A stretch of 64,000 nt of DNA from Clostridia bacterium (GCA_017450005.1 JAFSYM010000104.1:1-64000), one strand, 5' to 3'; positions 14,281-23,650 are shown, counted from the stretch's first letter. Notes: a model not told the origin generated them from the letters alone. Numbers and translations: made by a program.

Positions 14281-16416
14281 TTATTTGAAAAGTCTCTTAA
14301 AGAAATCGGCCAATGTCTTGAAGAACTGAATCAGAAAATCAAAGACGTTGCTCTTTTTTGTTGCATCTGCGCTCTTTGGCATATCAGCGTTGCAGCGATC
14401 GCACTTTTCATCGCCGTTTCCGTCTGTATGTCCAAGTGCGGAAATCGTCTTCGTTGTCTCGCTCAGCGTTTCTCCGCAAGCAGAGCATTTCACAATCGTT
14501 TTACTTGCTCCGGCTTCTGTACAAGTAGCAGCAGCTACAATGATTTCCAAAGCTTCGCCCGGCGTGTGTTCGTTTGTTGCCGGAATCGGTTCGCCTGCGT
14601 CCAAAACTTCTTTGCATTCCGTGCAATATGTAACGCCCGTAAATCCGTTTTTGCCGCAAGTTGCAGCGTAAGCACCCGTTGTCACAGGCGTGTGATCCTT
14701 TGCTTCGGTTTCCACCTTTTCGGTCAGCGTTTCGCCGCAAACTTCGCAATAACTCCACTCTGCATAGCCGCGCTCGGTGCAGGTTGCTTCTTTCGCCGGA
14801 ACGATAACTTCTGTGTGACCGTTGGAGGGAATCGTCTCCGTCGTGCGCTCACCGCAGGGGCAGGAAAGATTTTTGTAGCCATCTTCGGTGCAGGTCGGTT
14901 CGACTGTTTTTGTTACGGTAAAGTGATGCTCATGTCCGTCAATTTCCATGAAGCGCAGACCGTTTTGGTCGGCGTAGGTCTCAGCGGTGGAGCCGCTGTA
15001 GCCGTAGATTGTGGCGTTGGCAGGAATGTAGCTGTTATAAATTGTGCATTGGGGGTTGTAGAAACAAATGGATTCCAATGCGTTGCAATTAGCAAAGGCG
15101 CTTTCTCCAGTATAGCTTACGCTTTTAGGAAGTTCCATACTTTTTAATCCTTGGCAACCATAAAATGATCGCCTATTAATACTCGTCACACTATTCGGGA
15201 TGGTTACGCTTTCCAGTCTACTACATCCCCAAAATGTATATTCTTCTATGCTCGTCACACCATTCGGAATGACAATGTCCATTAGTCCGCATTTTTGAAA
15301 AGCTCTATGACCAATACTCTTCACACCGCTTGGAAGAGTCACGTGATTTAATTTATAACATTCACTGAACGTGTATTCTCCAATTTTTGTCACAGTATCT
15401 GGCAACACTACCTCAGTTAAAGAGTCACAGTTATAAAGCATGTATGAGCCGACAGAAGTAGCACCATCCAAAACAATTGCTTTGCAAACAAAAATCTTCA
15501 AGTCTTTCCATGGTAAATCAGAAATCGAAAAAGCAGGCATCATACCGCTACATTCGATTGTAAGCACGCGGTTTAAGCGATTGATTGTCCAGTTCAGTTT
15601 TCCAAAAGAACCGGTAATTGTGTTTTCTTCTTCTGTTCCATCCAGCAAAGCATAAGGCAACCCATATTCTTCTGCGTAGGATTGTGCAACCGTGTTTTTA
15701 TAACACAAGACATATCCAGAAAATGCTGAACTACCAATGCTTGTCACACTGAATGGTATTATCACACTCGACAAGCTACAGCCAGAGAACGCTCCACTTC
15801 CGATGCTTGTTACACCATTAGGAATTGTCACATTCGTCAGATTATGGCAATCAGAAAACGCCATATCCATAATCTCTGTTACACCATTAGGAATGACCAC
15901 ATATGTTAACATACTGCAACCGCGAAACGCCTCTTTGCCTATACTTGTTAAGCAATTTGACAACTTAACACTTGTTAGATTGCTACACCAAGAAAATGTA
16001 GAACTCTCTATATTTGTTACTTCGTCAGGAATCTCAATGCTTATCAGGTTGTTACATTGGTAAAATGCAGACGATCCAATACCTATAACACTTGTTGGAA
16101 TTTCTACACTCGTTAAATTTATGCATCCCATAAAGGCCTGCGCTCCAATACTTGTGACACCATCCTCAATAATAACATTTAAGACCGCATTTTTATTCCA
16201 TGGTGAGTTTTGAAAACCTAAATAGAGCGGGTTATAATCTCTCATTTCTCCCGTTCCACTAATTATCAGCGTCCCCTCATCATCCAGCGTCCAAGTCAAA
16301 TTATCGCCGTATTTACCGCACGTACCCGAATCAACAATGTTCGTGGCAAACGAAACAACAGGCATCACGCCCAGCAGCAAAACCGCTGCTAAAATGATAG
16401 CTAATACTCTTTTCAT
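14281..16416 (-). CDS. Secreted BspA-like leucine-rich-repeat protein with Cys repeats and tail
   Basis: A 711-residue exported protein. I start it at ATG 16416 (MKRVLAIILAAVLLLGVMPV signal peptide, AAAGGATGG upstream) rather than at the longer frame. It has two blocks of BspA/LRR_5 repeats (units such as IPNGVTSIGSGAFSGCSLSS) separated by a second DGTL-type region. Then about four cysteine-rich units follow (ATCTERGYAEWSYCEVCGE type, each C...C-x2-C...H). The last 25 residues form an aromatic/basic amphipathic helix (FDFLIQFFKTLADFFKRLF). BspA-type proteins bind host or bacterial surface ligands; a surface adhesin is likely. No LPXTG or S-layer domain is visible. Confidence 0.88.
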   Translation of the reverse strand: MKRVLAIILAAVLLLGVMPVVSFATNIVDSGTCGKYGDNLTWTLDDEGTLIISGTGEMRDYNPLYLGFQNSPWNKNAVLNVIIEDGVTSIGAQAFMGCINLTSVEIPTSVIGIGSSAFYQCNNLISIEIPDEVTNIESSTFSWCSNLTSVKLSNCLTSIGKEAFRGCSMLTYVVIPNGVTEIMDMAFSDCHNLTNVTIPNGVTSIGSGAFSGCSLSSVIIPFSVTSIGSSAFSGYVLCYKNTVAQSYAEEYGLPYALLDGTEEENTITGSFGKLNWTINRLNRVLTIECSGMMPAFSISDLPWKDLKIFVCKAIVLDGATSVGSYMLYNCDSLTEVVLPDTVTKIGEYTFSECYKLNHVTLPSGVKSIGHRAFQKCGLMDIVIPNGVTSIEEYTFWGCSRLESVTIPNSVTSINRRSFYGCQGLKSMELPKSVSYTGESAFANCNALESICFYNPQCTIYNSYIPANATIYGYSGSTAETYADQNGLRFMEIDGHEHHFTVTKTVEPTCTEDGYKNLSCPCGERTTETIPSNGHTEVIVPAKEATCTERGYAEWSYCEVCGETLTEKVETEAKDHTPVTTGAYAATCGKNGFTGVTYCTECKEVLDAGEPIPATNEHTPGEALEIIVAAATCTEAGASKTIVKCSACGETLSETTKTISALGHTDGNGDEKCDRCNADMPKSADATKKSNVFDFLIQFFKTLADFFKRLFK

Positions 16417-16493
16417 AAATATCCATCCTTTCAGGTTTGCGTGTTTCCACACACAAAAGACAACATCTTGATTCATTGTGTGGAACACATCTC

Positions 16494-16521
16494 ATTTTAC
16501 ACTTTCAAAAACGTAAATCAA
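16494..16521 (-). promoter_or_regulatory. Promoter of the BspA-like gene
   Basis: On the reverse strand TTGATT, 16 bases, TAAAAT, about 80 bases before the ATG at 16416. Between them GTGTTCCACACA and TGTGTGTGGAAACAC can form a hairpin in the mRNA leader. Confidence 0.55.
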
Positions 16522-16571
16522 GGGCAAAGGAACGAAACGCTCAAAAATGGGAACGAAATGCAATATCACTT

Positions 16572-16811
16572 CCCCTTTCGGAAATAAAATTTCGGGCAAC
16601 AAAAAATGCGCCCCACCAAGTGAGACGCATAAAAAGTGTGCTCACTTGCCGCGACGCAAAGTGACATAGTCCAACAATAAAAGTTGCGAGAATGTTCGAG
16701 CAGCACTTTTTGAAAAGAGAAAGTCCCGCAACCTTCATTGTTGACCTTTGTCAAAAAACTATTCACTTTACGTCGCAGTTATACTCTACCACATCTCCCC
16801 TGAAAAATCAA
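16572..16811 (-). ncRNA. Structured RNA element, copy 1 (promoter, nested stem, pseudoknot-like terminator)
   Basis: Read on the reverse strand: a TTGATT/TAGAGT promoter (17-base spacer, 16783-16811), then one long nested stem (CGTCGC/GCGACG outer pair at 16771-16776 with 16651-16656, then TCACTTT/AAAGTGA, ACTAT/ATAGT, ATTGTTG/CAACAAT, CGCAAC/GTTGCG and an inner CTTTT/AAAAG), then a hairpin ATGCG...CGCAT followed by T6. The loop of that hairpin (CTCACTTG in transcript sense) can pair with CAAGTGAG just upstream. A conserved tail CCCGAAA...CCGAAAGGGG follows. The same plan with different sequences recurs at 31592-31869. No convincing protein explains it, so an independent small RNA, a cis-regulatory leader or a mobile repeat are all possible. 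Confidence 0.62.
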
Positions 16812-16823
16812 GCGTTTAAGTGC

Positions 16824-16854
16824 AAAAAAAACAGGCGACCCGAAGGCCGCCTGT
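16824..16854 (-). terminator. Terminator of the glycosidase/phosphatase fusion gene
   Basis: On the reverse strand ACAGGCGGCC pairs with GGTCGCCTGT over a TTCG tetraloop (one mismatch), followed by TTTTTTTT. Confidence 0.93.
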
Positions 16855-16865
16855 AAGGGGATAAA

Positions 16866-19800
16866 TCAGAACAGTTTGAACGTCACCAGTTTGCGCAGGA
16901 AGTCAAGAATGCTGAAGAAGAAGCGGAACAGCGGCTCGAGCCAATTGGGCACGTTGCCGGTGTACTTGCCGCAAACGTCGCACAGCTTGTTGCCGTCCGC
17001 GTCCACATGGCTGCCGGTTGCCGGTCCGAGTTCCTCCACCTTCTTGTTGCCGCAAATGGCGCAGGTGTAGGTGTTGGTTTCCGGTGTGACGCAAGCGCCC
17101 TTGTGCTTGGGCTCGCCGTATTCATGCGCGCCGTCGTGGGCGAACTGGCCGTTCTTCATGAACGCGTAGGTCACGCCGTCGATCACAGCTTCGTCCGTGG
17201 TCATGAGTGCGGTCGCCGGGTCGAAGTAATACTTCTTGCCGTCGATCTCCTGCCAGCCGGTGACCGGGGTCTGCGCCCAGTAATAGCGCGTGCCGGTGTC
17301 ATCGGTGACCCAGACGTAGTCAAGCAGATGACCGTCTTTTCTGTCGAAGTTATAGGTAATTTCCTGACCGGTGTAGATCTTGATCGTGGTCTTGCCGGTG
17401 AGCATCTTACCCGGATGGTTGCGGTTGGTGGAGAAGAAGTAGGTCTTGCCGTCAATCTCGTTCCAGCTCGTCAGGTAGTTGCCGCCGCGATAGCCGCGGG
17501 TGTAGCCGTCGTGCTGCACTCTTGCAAAGCCGATCTGCTTGCCTTCTGCGTCGAATTCATAGGTGACAAGGTCTTCTGCTTCCTGAATTTGCTTTGTGGT
17601 GCTTGTGACCGCAATGCCGTTCTCGTCGAAGTAGTAGCAATCGGTCTCATAGTTGAGCCAGCCGGTCTGCGTGTTGCCGCCGATGAAGTAACGGGTCTTG
17701 CCGGTCGCTTCGTCGGTTGCAAAGCCGGTGTAGGTGCCGAGCGGTTTGCTGTAGCCGCAGGCGGTGCAGGTCAGAATGCCGTTAGCATAAGAGAAGATGT
17801 GGTCGCCTGCCTCGGAGCATTCCAGCGTGCGGGTCATGGTGTAGGAATCGATGATTTCATCGGTGTAGGTCGGCTTGCCGGTTTCGGCGTTTGTGCCGGT
17901 CACGGTGACTTCATGCGTGTCAACAACCATGGTGGTATCGGTGGTCTTCGCAGTCAGATACACCGCTTCGTATTCGCCTTCCACAGCGCCTGCGCCGCGG
18001 ATGAATTCATACGGGAAGCCCGCAGTTTCAACCACTTCGTAGGATTTTTCGCCGGTGGAGCCGCAGATGTAATACACTGCGCCGTTCTCGTCGTCGCGTT
18101 CGCCCGCGGTGACGGGATAGGTTCTCATGTAGGAGTGGTCATGGCCGGCAAAGACAAAGTTGAAGCCGCATTCATCCACCAGCGGCGGAATCAGCTTGTT
18201 GACAACTTCGTTGCTGCCGCCCGGATTGGTGTAATACGCGGGCTGATGGATCGCAATGACCTTCCAGACGGACGGGTTGGTGGAAACGTCGTTCTTGACC
18301 CACTCGACAGCCTTCTTGTAGTTGGCCTCGCTGCTGTCCGCATAGTTGATGACCGCCATGTAAACATTGCCGTAGGTTGTGCTGTAAGCAAGCGGAGCTT
18401 CGCCGTTTTCGGTCGTCATGCCGAAGTAGTCGGCGGAGTTTTCGCCGCTGAAATCGCCGTAATACTCGTGGTTACCCAGCACGTGGACGATCGGACGGGT
18501 GCCGAGATAACCGGCGGAGAAGACGGACGCAACGCTGGTCCACCATCTGTACTGGCCGCCGTTGTCCACAGCGTCGCCGGTCTGCAGACCGAAGTTGTAG
18601 TCGGTGCCGCTGTTTTCAAGGGAATCGAGGATCGCGTCAAGGTTGGACGTGTCTTCGCTCTGCATATCGCCGATGACGAAGAAGTTGGTGTCCACATTGA
18701 ACTTGCCGGTTGTGAAGAAGCGAATGTCGCTCATCTTTTCGCCGTCGCCGACTTTATAGACATACTCTGTCTGCGGCTGCAGGCCGGAGATGATGACCTT
18801 GTTGAAACGCATCGCATAGTTGGTTTCAATGTTGCTGGAAGCGCTCAGCTCTTCCAGACGGCTGAAGCCGTCCGCGGTCTGGAACGCCTCGTCACCATTG
18901 GCTTCGAAGTCCGCTCTTGTCGCGTAGTAGGCAACTGCCGCTTCATCAGAAGCAGACGGGGAAGCGAACCAGGAGACGTTGATCTGCGAAGAGCCGTCCT
19001 TTGCGCCGTTGAGCGTGATCGAGGTCGGGAAACCGTCTTCGGAGCCGCCGCCGGGGAAGCTCTGCGAGGTGTAATAGAAGGAGATGAGCTGTCTTTCGCC
19101 TGCGCCGACTTCTGCGCGGACGGTAAACTTCGTGACCGCGTCTTGGAATGCTTCGGTGTAAAGCTTGCCGTCTTCATCGGTCAAGTCTTCGGAAACAGGC
19201 GTGCCGTTTTCATACACGATCTTTGCGCCGGCAACCGGGTTGCCGTCCAGATCCTTGACATAGAAGTAGCCGCCCTGGCCGACCAGGAAGGTATCGGACG
19301 TCAGAATCAGCGGCGCGATGCAGGAGGTCGTCACTGTGCCGCCGAAGGAGCCGAGATATTTCTCGCCCTTTTCGGTCGCATAGTTGATCTGACCCTTGTC
19401 CACACGGAAGGAGACGTCAATGCTGTCGGAACGGACATTGGACGGAATGGTGTAGACAATCTTTGCAATCACACCGTCTGCGGGCACTGCTGCGCCGTCT
19501 TTTTCCAGCTTGAAGCTGACAATGGCGTTCGTGTCGTCATACTTGAAGGGTTCCGCAAGCTTGTAGCCCTCTGCGGGAACCACTGTCACGTTGTCATAGA
19601 AATAGGTGAACGCAGCGAAGGTGTGCACTGCGATGTCAGCGCCGGCAACGTCGGACGCGTCGGCAGCCTTGACATTCAGCGTGTAGGTGCCGCCGAGAAC
19701 CGGGTTCGCGTCAGCCGCCGCAAGCTCTGCGGTTTGCGCCTTGGAACCGGCAACCGTGAAGTATCTCGTTTCGGTCGTCTTGTTGCCGAAGTTATCATAA

Positions 19801-22253
19801 ACCGTGACGGAGACGCTGTGAACGCCGTCGTTGAGTTCGGCGTCATAGAGATACATCTGCTCGTCGCCCTCATTGATGAAGCACTTGTTCGTCACGTCCA
19901 CGCCGTCGATCGCCATGGAGACCTTGCTCGCGTCGATGCCGGTCATGTACTTGTCTTCCGCATCCTTATAGGAGGCGCGGATGGTGACGGTGTTGTCGGT
20001 GAGAACCGTTTCGTTGTTCACGAATTCCGCCGGAGCGCTTTCTGTGTCATAGGTCAGCGCGGTCACTTCGGGGTTTTTTGTGTCGTCGGTATTGGAGGAG
20101 TAAATAAGCTGAATGTTGTCAATGTAAATCGTGCTTGCAGATCTTGTGCCATTCGGGATACCGGGCTGATAGGATACCCAGAACACACCGCAGCCCTGAT
20201 AGAAGCCATAGGGATAGCTGGTCGGGCTGATATTGGCGCTGCCGGTGACAGCGTTAGCAAGGTCAATCTCAACATATTTCCAACCGACCCAGTTTTGCGC
20301 TGTGGAGCCGTTCATCACGGAAACGGGCGCATAAGTAATGCCGTTATCCTTATTGCAAAGGTTCAAATATAGAGCGAAGTTTGACATACCCTCCGGGCAA
20401 TAGACCCATGCGCTCATCTTCTTCGGAGAACCTTCAAAACGATACGTCGGGCTTGTTACACGGATGTAGTTATTGGAGTTGGAAGATTTGTCGTAGCTGG
20501 AGAAGTCAACGTCCAGACGCAGCGCATGGTCGCCGAAACGAACCGGCTCGCCGTCCGCGCTGGAAACGATGCGGGTATGCAACGCGCTCTTGTCAAGCGA
20601 AGCGTTCGGCCAGCCATAAAGCGGATAACCTTGCTGACGCCACTCTTCGGCCATTTCGCCATGTGATCTACCACCATGTTCGCTCTTGTCTTTATTATTA
20701 TAAACCGGCAGTTCATACGTCGGAATCCACTGCAGCTTGCCGTCGCTGGCGGCAGCTTCTTCCGCGTCGGTGGTGTACTCAAAGTCATAGAGCATGACCG
20801 GTTCCGCACCGACAACGACCTTTGTGGTCGCGGTCACAGCGGAGTCAAACGCAGAGGTGATCGTCACGTTCGCTTCCACACTGTTTGCGCTTCTCGCCTT
20901 GAAGGTCAGGCCGATGAATTCACCGGCGGGCTGGCCTTCGCCTGCGGGCGCGGAATAGGTTACTTCTGCGGAGAAGTTCAAATCGCCGTCCTTGAGGATG
21001 ACGGTTCTGCCCGCGTTCTTCGCAACAAGATCGAAGTCGGTCACTTCGTCGAAGTCAAGGGAATACTCTTCGCTGGGAAGATACAGCTCGTCCGGCGTGG
21101 TGATCTCGATAAAGGTCGAGCCGACCACTGCGCCGCCGGAAACATAGTTCACGTCCACAATGCCGGTTTTGCCGGTAGAGGTGAAGACGCCTTCCGGGGT
21201 GATGGTGCCGAAGGAATCATCGGCAAGGGCAAACGCGCCGTCTGCCGGAAGATCTGCAGGCTCACCGGCGGAGTCAACGCCGAGGGCGGAGAACTGCACG
21301 GTGGAGTTCGGCGTGTAAAGGGTGTTGTTCGGGCTCAGAGAAGCATGATCGAACACGCCGGAGGGTTTCGCGGTGGAGACGATGAACAGCGAAGAAGCAA
21401 CCGCGCGTTCCACAGCGTCGGACGGACGGTTTGCAAGCTCAAGCACGTCTTTGCCTTCATATTTGGCAAGGTAGGTCGTGGAGCCGCCGCCGTCAAGGTT
21501 CAGCACGTTCACGCAGCCGAGATCCATCATGATGGTCGCAAGATCATAGTCGTCCAGCGAGTTGGAAATCGGATAGTTACGGCCGTCCACGGTGACGCAG
21601 ACAAGCGTGCCGTCCGCTTTCAGACCGACGGCGGTCTTCGGCGCTTCGTTGCTCTGCTGATAGGTTGCAGGACCGACACGCTGACCGTTTTCAACGATCA
21701 TATAGAAGCCGGAAAGCGCTTCCTGCAGCGTGGCAAGCACATCTGCCGTCAGGTGTTCGCCCATGACATAGTCGCCGCTCTTGGTGATGCCGAAATACGG
21801 GTAGCCCAGTCCGGATTTGTAGACCTGTCCGCCCATCACGACAACGCCGCGCGGTTCGCCGGTCTGCATGTTGAAGATGTCGGCGTTATAAGCAGCAACG
21901 ATGTTGGCGCCGGTCTTTTTGGCCGCTTTGTCAGCCTGCAAACGCACGGTCTGCATGCCCCACTTGGAGCCGTCATAATCCTTATAACCGGTCATGATGC
22001 TTGTTGTGGCCTTTGCCGCCGGGTCAACCGTAACGGCATAAACCATTTCCTGCTGGTTGCCTGAGGTCTTGTTGACGATGACACGATTTTCGGCAATGCC
22101 CGGTGCGATCTTGTGTTCCGTCTCGGAGATCTTATAGAAATCTCCGGTCGGGGTGTAACCGCTTGCCGCAGAGGCCAGCAGCGACACACTCGAAAGCGAG
22201 AGCATCAGCACCAAAAACAGCGCCAAAGCCTTTTTGAGGTTTGAGGTTTTCAT
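16866..22253 (-). CDS. Secreted phosphodiester glycosidase / purple acid phosphatase fusion
   Basis: A 1795-residue exported protein; start ATG 22253 is set by GAAAGGGG upstream and a clear signal peptide (KKALALFLVLMLSLSSVSLL). Residues about 40-320: NAGPA/DUF2233 phosphodiester glycosidase fold with NLDGGGSTTY near 250. About 330-1060: Ig-like, carbohydrate-binding-like and cohesin-like beta domains. About 1070-1185: fibronectin-type domain as in purple acid phosphatases. About 1190-1430: metallophosphatase with GDMQ, GDAVD, GNHEYY, HQP and GHDHSYMRT. About 1500-1700: choline-binding-like repeats (GWQEIDGKKYYFD). Then a CAIC...CDVCGK cluster and an aromatic/basic tail (LFRFFFSILDFLRKL). It could remove a sugar from a phosphodiester and then the exposed phosphate, on wall polymers or host glycans. 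The domain calls are firm; the joint pathway is inference. Confidence 0.88.
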   Translation of the reverse strand: MKTSNLKKALALFLVLMLSLSSVSLLASAASGYTPTGDFYKISETEHKIAPGIAENRVIVNKTSGNQQEMVYAVTVDPAAKATTSIMTGYKDYDGSKWGMQTVRLQADKAAKKTGANIVAAYNADIFNMQTGEPRGVVVMGGQVYKSGLGYPYFGITKSGDYVMGEHLTADVLATLQEALSGFYMIVENGQRVGPATYQQSNEAPKTAVGLKADGTLVCVTVDGRNYPISNSLDDYDLATIMMDLGCVNVLNLDGGGSTTYLAKYEGKDVLELANRPSDAVERAVASSLFIVSTAKPSGVFDHASLSPNNTLYTPNSTVQFSALGVDSAGEPADLPADGAFALADDSFGTITPEGVFTSTGKTGIVDVNYVSGGAVVGSTFIEITTPDELYLPSEEYSLDFDEVTDFDLVAKNAGRTVILKDGDLNFSAEVTYSAPAGEGQPAGEFIGLTFKARSANSVEANVTITSAFDSAVTATTKVVVGAEPVMLYDFEYTTDAEEAAASDGKLQWIPTYELPVYNNKDKSEHGGRSHGEMAEEWRQQGYPLYGWPNASLDKSALHTRIVSSADGEPVRFGDHALRLDVDFSSYDKSSNSNNYIRVTSPTYRFEGSPKKMSAWVYCPEGMSNFALYLNLCNKDNGITYAPVSVMNGSTAQNWVGWKYVEIDLANAVTGSANISPTSYPYGFYQGCGVFWVSYQPGIPNGTRSASTIYIDNIQLIYSSNTDDTKNPEVTALTYDTESAPAEFVNNETVLTDNTVTIRASYKDAEDKYMTGIDASKVSMAIDGVDVTNKCFINEGDEQMYLYDAELNDGVHSVSVTVYDNFGNKTTETRYFTVAGSKAQTAELAAADANPVLGGTYTLNVKAADASDVAGADIAVHTFAAFTYFYDNVTVVPAEGYKLAEPFKYDDTNAIVSFKLEKDGAAVPADGVIAKIVYTIPSNVRSDSIDVSFRVDKGQINYATEKGEKYLGSFGGTVTTSCIAPLILTSDTFLVGQGGYFYVKDLDGNPVAGAKIVYENGTPVSEDLTDEDGKLYTEAFQDAVTKFTVRAEVGAGERQLISFYYTSQSFPGGGSEDGFPTSITLNGAKDGSSQINVSWFASPSASDEAAVAYYATRADFEANGDEAFQTADGFSRLEELSASSNIETNYAMRFNKVIISGLQPQTEYVYKVGDGEKMSDIRFFTTGKFNVDTNFFVIGDMQSEDTSNLDAILDSLENSGTDYNFGLQTGDAVDNGGQYRWWTSVASVFSAGYLGTRPIVHVLGNHEYYGDFSGENSADYFGMTTENGEAPLAYSTTYGNVYMAVINYADSSEANYKKAVEWVKNDVSTNPSVWKVIAIHQPAYYTNPGGSNEVVNKLIPPLVDECGFNFVFAGHDHSYMRTYPVTAGERDDENGAVYYICGSTGEKSYEVVETAGFPYEFIRGAGAVEGEYEAVYLTAKTTDTTMVVDTHEVTVTGTNAETGKPTYTDEIIDSYTMTRTLECSEAGDHIFSYANGILTCTACGYSKPLGTYTGFATDEATGKTRYFIGGNTQTGWLNYETDCYYFDENGIAVTSTTKQIQEAEDLVTYEFDAEGKQIGFARVQHDGYTRGYRGGNYLTSWNEIDGKTYFFSTNRNHPGKMLTGKTTIKIYTGQEITYNFDRKDGHLLDYVWVTDDTGTRYYWAQTPVTGWQEIDGKKYYFDPATALMTTDEAVIDGVTYAFMKNGQFAHDGAHEYGEPKHKGACVTPETNTYTCAICGNKKVEELGPATGSHVDADGNKLCDVCGKYTGNVPNWLEPLFRFFFSILDFLRKLVTFKLF

Positions 22254-22284
22254 GTTCGAAATATCCCCTTTCGATTGATTTGTT

Positions 22285-22336
22285 CTTTCTATCTTGCTTG
22301 TCCGGCAACACCTCAAGCTGCCGGAGTTATAGAAAG
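22285..22336 (-). promoter_or_regulatory. Stem-loop in the leader of the fusion gene
   Basis: CTTTCTAT/ATAGAAAG (22329-22336 with 22285-22292) encloses CCGGCA/TGCCGG (22319-22324 with 22302-22307) in the 5' leader between promoter and start codon. It matches no riboswitch I recognise; mRNA stabilisation is the simplest reading. Confidence 0.5.
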
Positions 22337-22344
22337 TCAACTAT

Positions 22345-22373
22345 ATTTTATCACACGCACACGCAACTTTCAA
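22345..22373 (-). promoter_or_regulatory. Promoter of the fusion gene
   Basis: On the reverse strand TTGAAA, 17 bases, TAAAAT, about 92 bases before the ATG at 22253. Confidence 0.65.
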
Positions 22374-22415
22374 GCATTTTGACGAACTTTTCTTTTTATT
22401 TCTTTTTTGTAACAA

Positions 22416-22459
22416 TAAAAGCACCGTTTCGCCGCGTTTTGCAGACAAAAGGGTGCTTA
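22416..22459 (-). terminator. Probable terminator after the PI-PLC-like gene
   Basis: On the reverse strand AAGCACC pairs with GGTGCTT across a large loop and is followed by TTATTGTT. Weak but well placed after the stop at 22520. Confidence 0.42.
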
Positions 22460-22519
22460 TGTTGCTTTCTTTTTTTCGGGTTCTCGGCTGTTTTTCATAG
22501 TTTGCAGACAAATGTCGCT

Positions 22520-23647
22520 TTACCGTGCGAGCGTTGCGCCATTCGCAAAAGAAAACGGCGACTCGATCCCCTGCAGCGGCGGATAATCGGTGGAAAGAAT
22601 CTGCGCGCCGCTGCGCAAGGCCGCTTTGCGCGGTGTTTCGTCCGGTTTTCCGAAGGAGTCCGCACGGGTGCGCACGATGAACTTTTCGGTTTCAATCAGC
22701 GCTTGGCGCTGCGCTTCCAGCTTTTCGGGGTCGTTCTCAAGCAAAAACGCAGCATAGGGCTTGTTCGCGTCGCGCACGTTCAGCATCGGAAACATCGCCT
22801 GTGTGCGCAAGGTCTGATCCTGCCGGATGTAGCTGTTCGTCACAAGCGTGCTGTGCAGCAGCACCAGCACCTTGCCGCGCAGCGACTGCACGGTTGGCCA
22901 GTCGTCGTTTTCGCGCATCTGCGCAAAGCTCTCATAGCCGCGCAGCACATCCCCCGGCGTCACAAGCCGGCTGCCGAGCGCCTTTTTCAGCAGCGCGTCG
23001 AGCAAATTCGCGTTTTCGAGCGTGAACACGTCCATGTTTTGCAGCGGCAGCATCGCCACCTTCGGCTCGATAATGACCGTGAGCGGCAAATGCTGCGGGT
23101 GCGCCTTGCTCCAAAGGCGAATTTCGCGCAGCGCGAGGGCGAAATTGTAGCTGTTGGTGGTCATATCCAGCACCGGGGAATGCAGACAGACGAACGACGT
23201 TTTTTTGCCGGTTTTCATCGTTTCCACATCCATCTCCAGCGAGCGGACGCCGCCGTCGAGCTGCCGGCTGAGCGACCCGAGCTGAAACTCGCCGCCGTTT
23301 GCGGGCACAGCGCCGAAGGTGACGCGGCTGACGATCCCGTACCACATCTGCAGTTCCGACACGCTTTCGTTCTGATAGCTGTTGTGGGTGGCAACATAGC
23401 GCAGCTCGTTGAACTTGAGGCCGTCCGCCAGCGCCGCAGCGAGGTCGCCGTCAAAGAAATCCCGTTCGTTCACCTGCGGCATCGTCCCTGCCGCAAACTG
23501 CTGCGCGAGTTCTTCCACATGCGCTTTCTGCCACGCCTTGTCTTTTGCAAGCTGAGCGGTGTTTTGCCGATACAGCGGCGTAAAGGACGCGATCACCGCC
23601 ACAAGCGCGGCGATGATCCGAACAAAGAAGAATAAAATGCGGTTCAT
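22520..23647 (-). CDS. Exported PI-PLC-like phosphodiesterase (Ca2+-dependent type)
   Basis: A 375-residue protein with an N-terminal hydrophobic anchor or signal (ILFFFVRIIAALVAVIASF). It resembles the Ca2+-dependent phosphoinositide phospholipase C family of the PI-PLC TIM-barrel superfamily: ATHNSYQ (first catalytic His), LDGGVRSLEMDVE, LHSPVLDMTTNSYNFALAL, IIEPKV and the C-terminal STDYPP. It probably cleaves a phosphodiester in a phospholipid or glycerophosphodiester outside the cytoplasm. It starts three bases after the stop of thioredoxin, so both share a transcript. Its location next to another phosphodiester-attacking secreted enzyme may be meaningful. Confidence 0.8.
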   Translation of the reverse strand: MNRILFFFVRIIAALVAVIASFTPLYRQNTAQLAKDKAWQKAHVEELAQQFAAGTMPQVNERDFFDGDLAAALADGLKFNELRYVATHNSYQNESVSELQMWYGIVSRVTFGAVPANGGEFQLGSLSRQLDGGVRSLEMDVETMKTGKKTSFVCLHSPVLDMTTNSYNFALALREIRLWSKAHPQHLPLTVIIEPKVAMLPLQNMDVFTLENANLLDALLKKALGSRLVTPGDVLRGYESFAQMRENDDWPTVQSLRGKVLVLLHSTLVTNSYIRQDQTLRTQAMFPMLNVRDANKPYAAFLLENDPEKLEAQRQALIETEKFIVRTRADSFGKPDETPRKAALRSGAQILSTDYPPLQGIESPFSFANGATLAR

Positions 23648-23650
23648 GAT

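Noticed and set aside
16541-16738. Reverse 65-codon frame inside structured element copy 1, with a similar one at 31582-31794
   Set aside because: The two share a short similar stretch (LFMR.TW...FFV...SERG), but this falls on the conserved hairpin and tail. Neither has a good ribosome site, and stem-preserving changes explain the similarity better. A small peptide cannot be fully excluded.
16960-17060. Dockerin-like calcium repeat in DADGNKLCDVCGK near the end of the phosphatase fusion
   Set aside because: Only one short Asp-rich stretch with Cys pairs and no second dockerin repeat; it fits the Cys-rich module better.
17007-20372. Forward 1121-residue frame opposite the glycosidase/phosphatase gene
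   Set aside because: Antisense shadow; the reverse strand carries clear catalytic motifs and a signal peptide.
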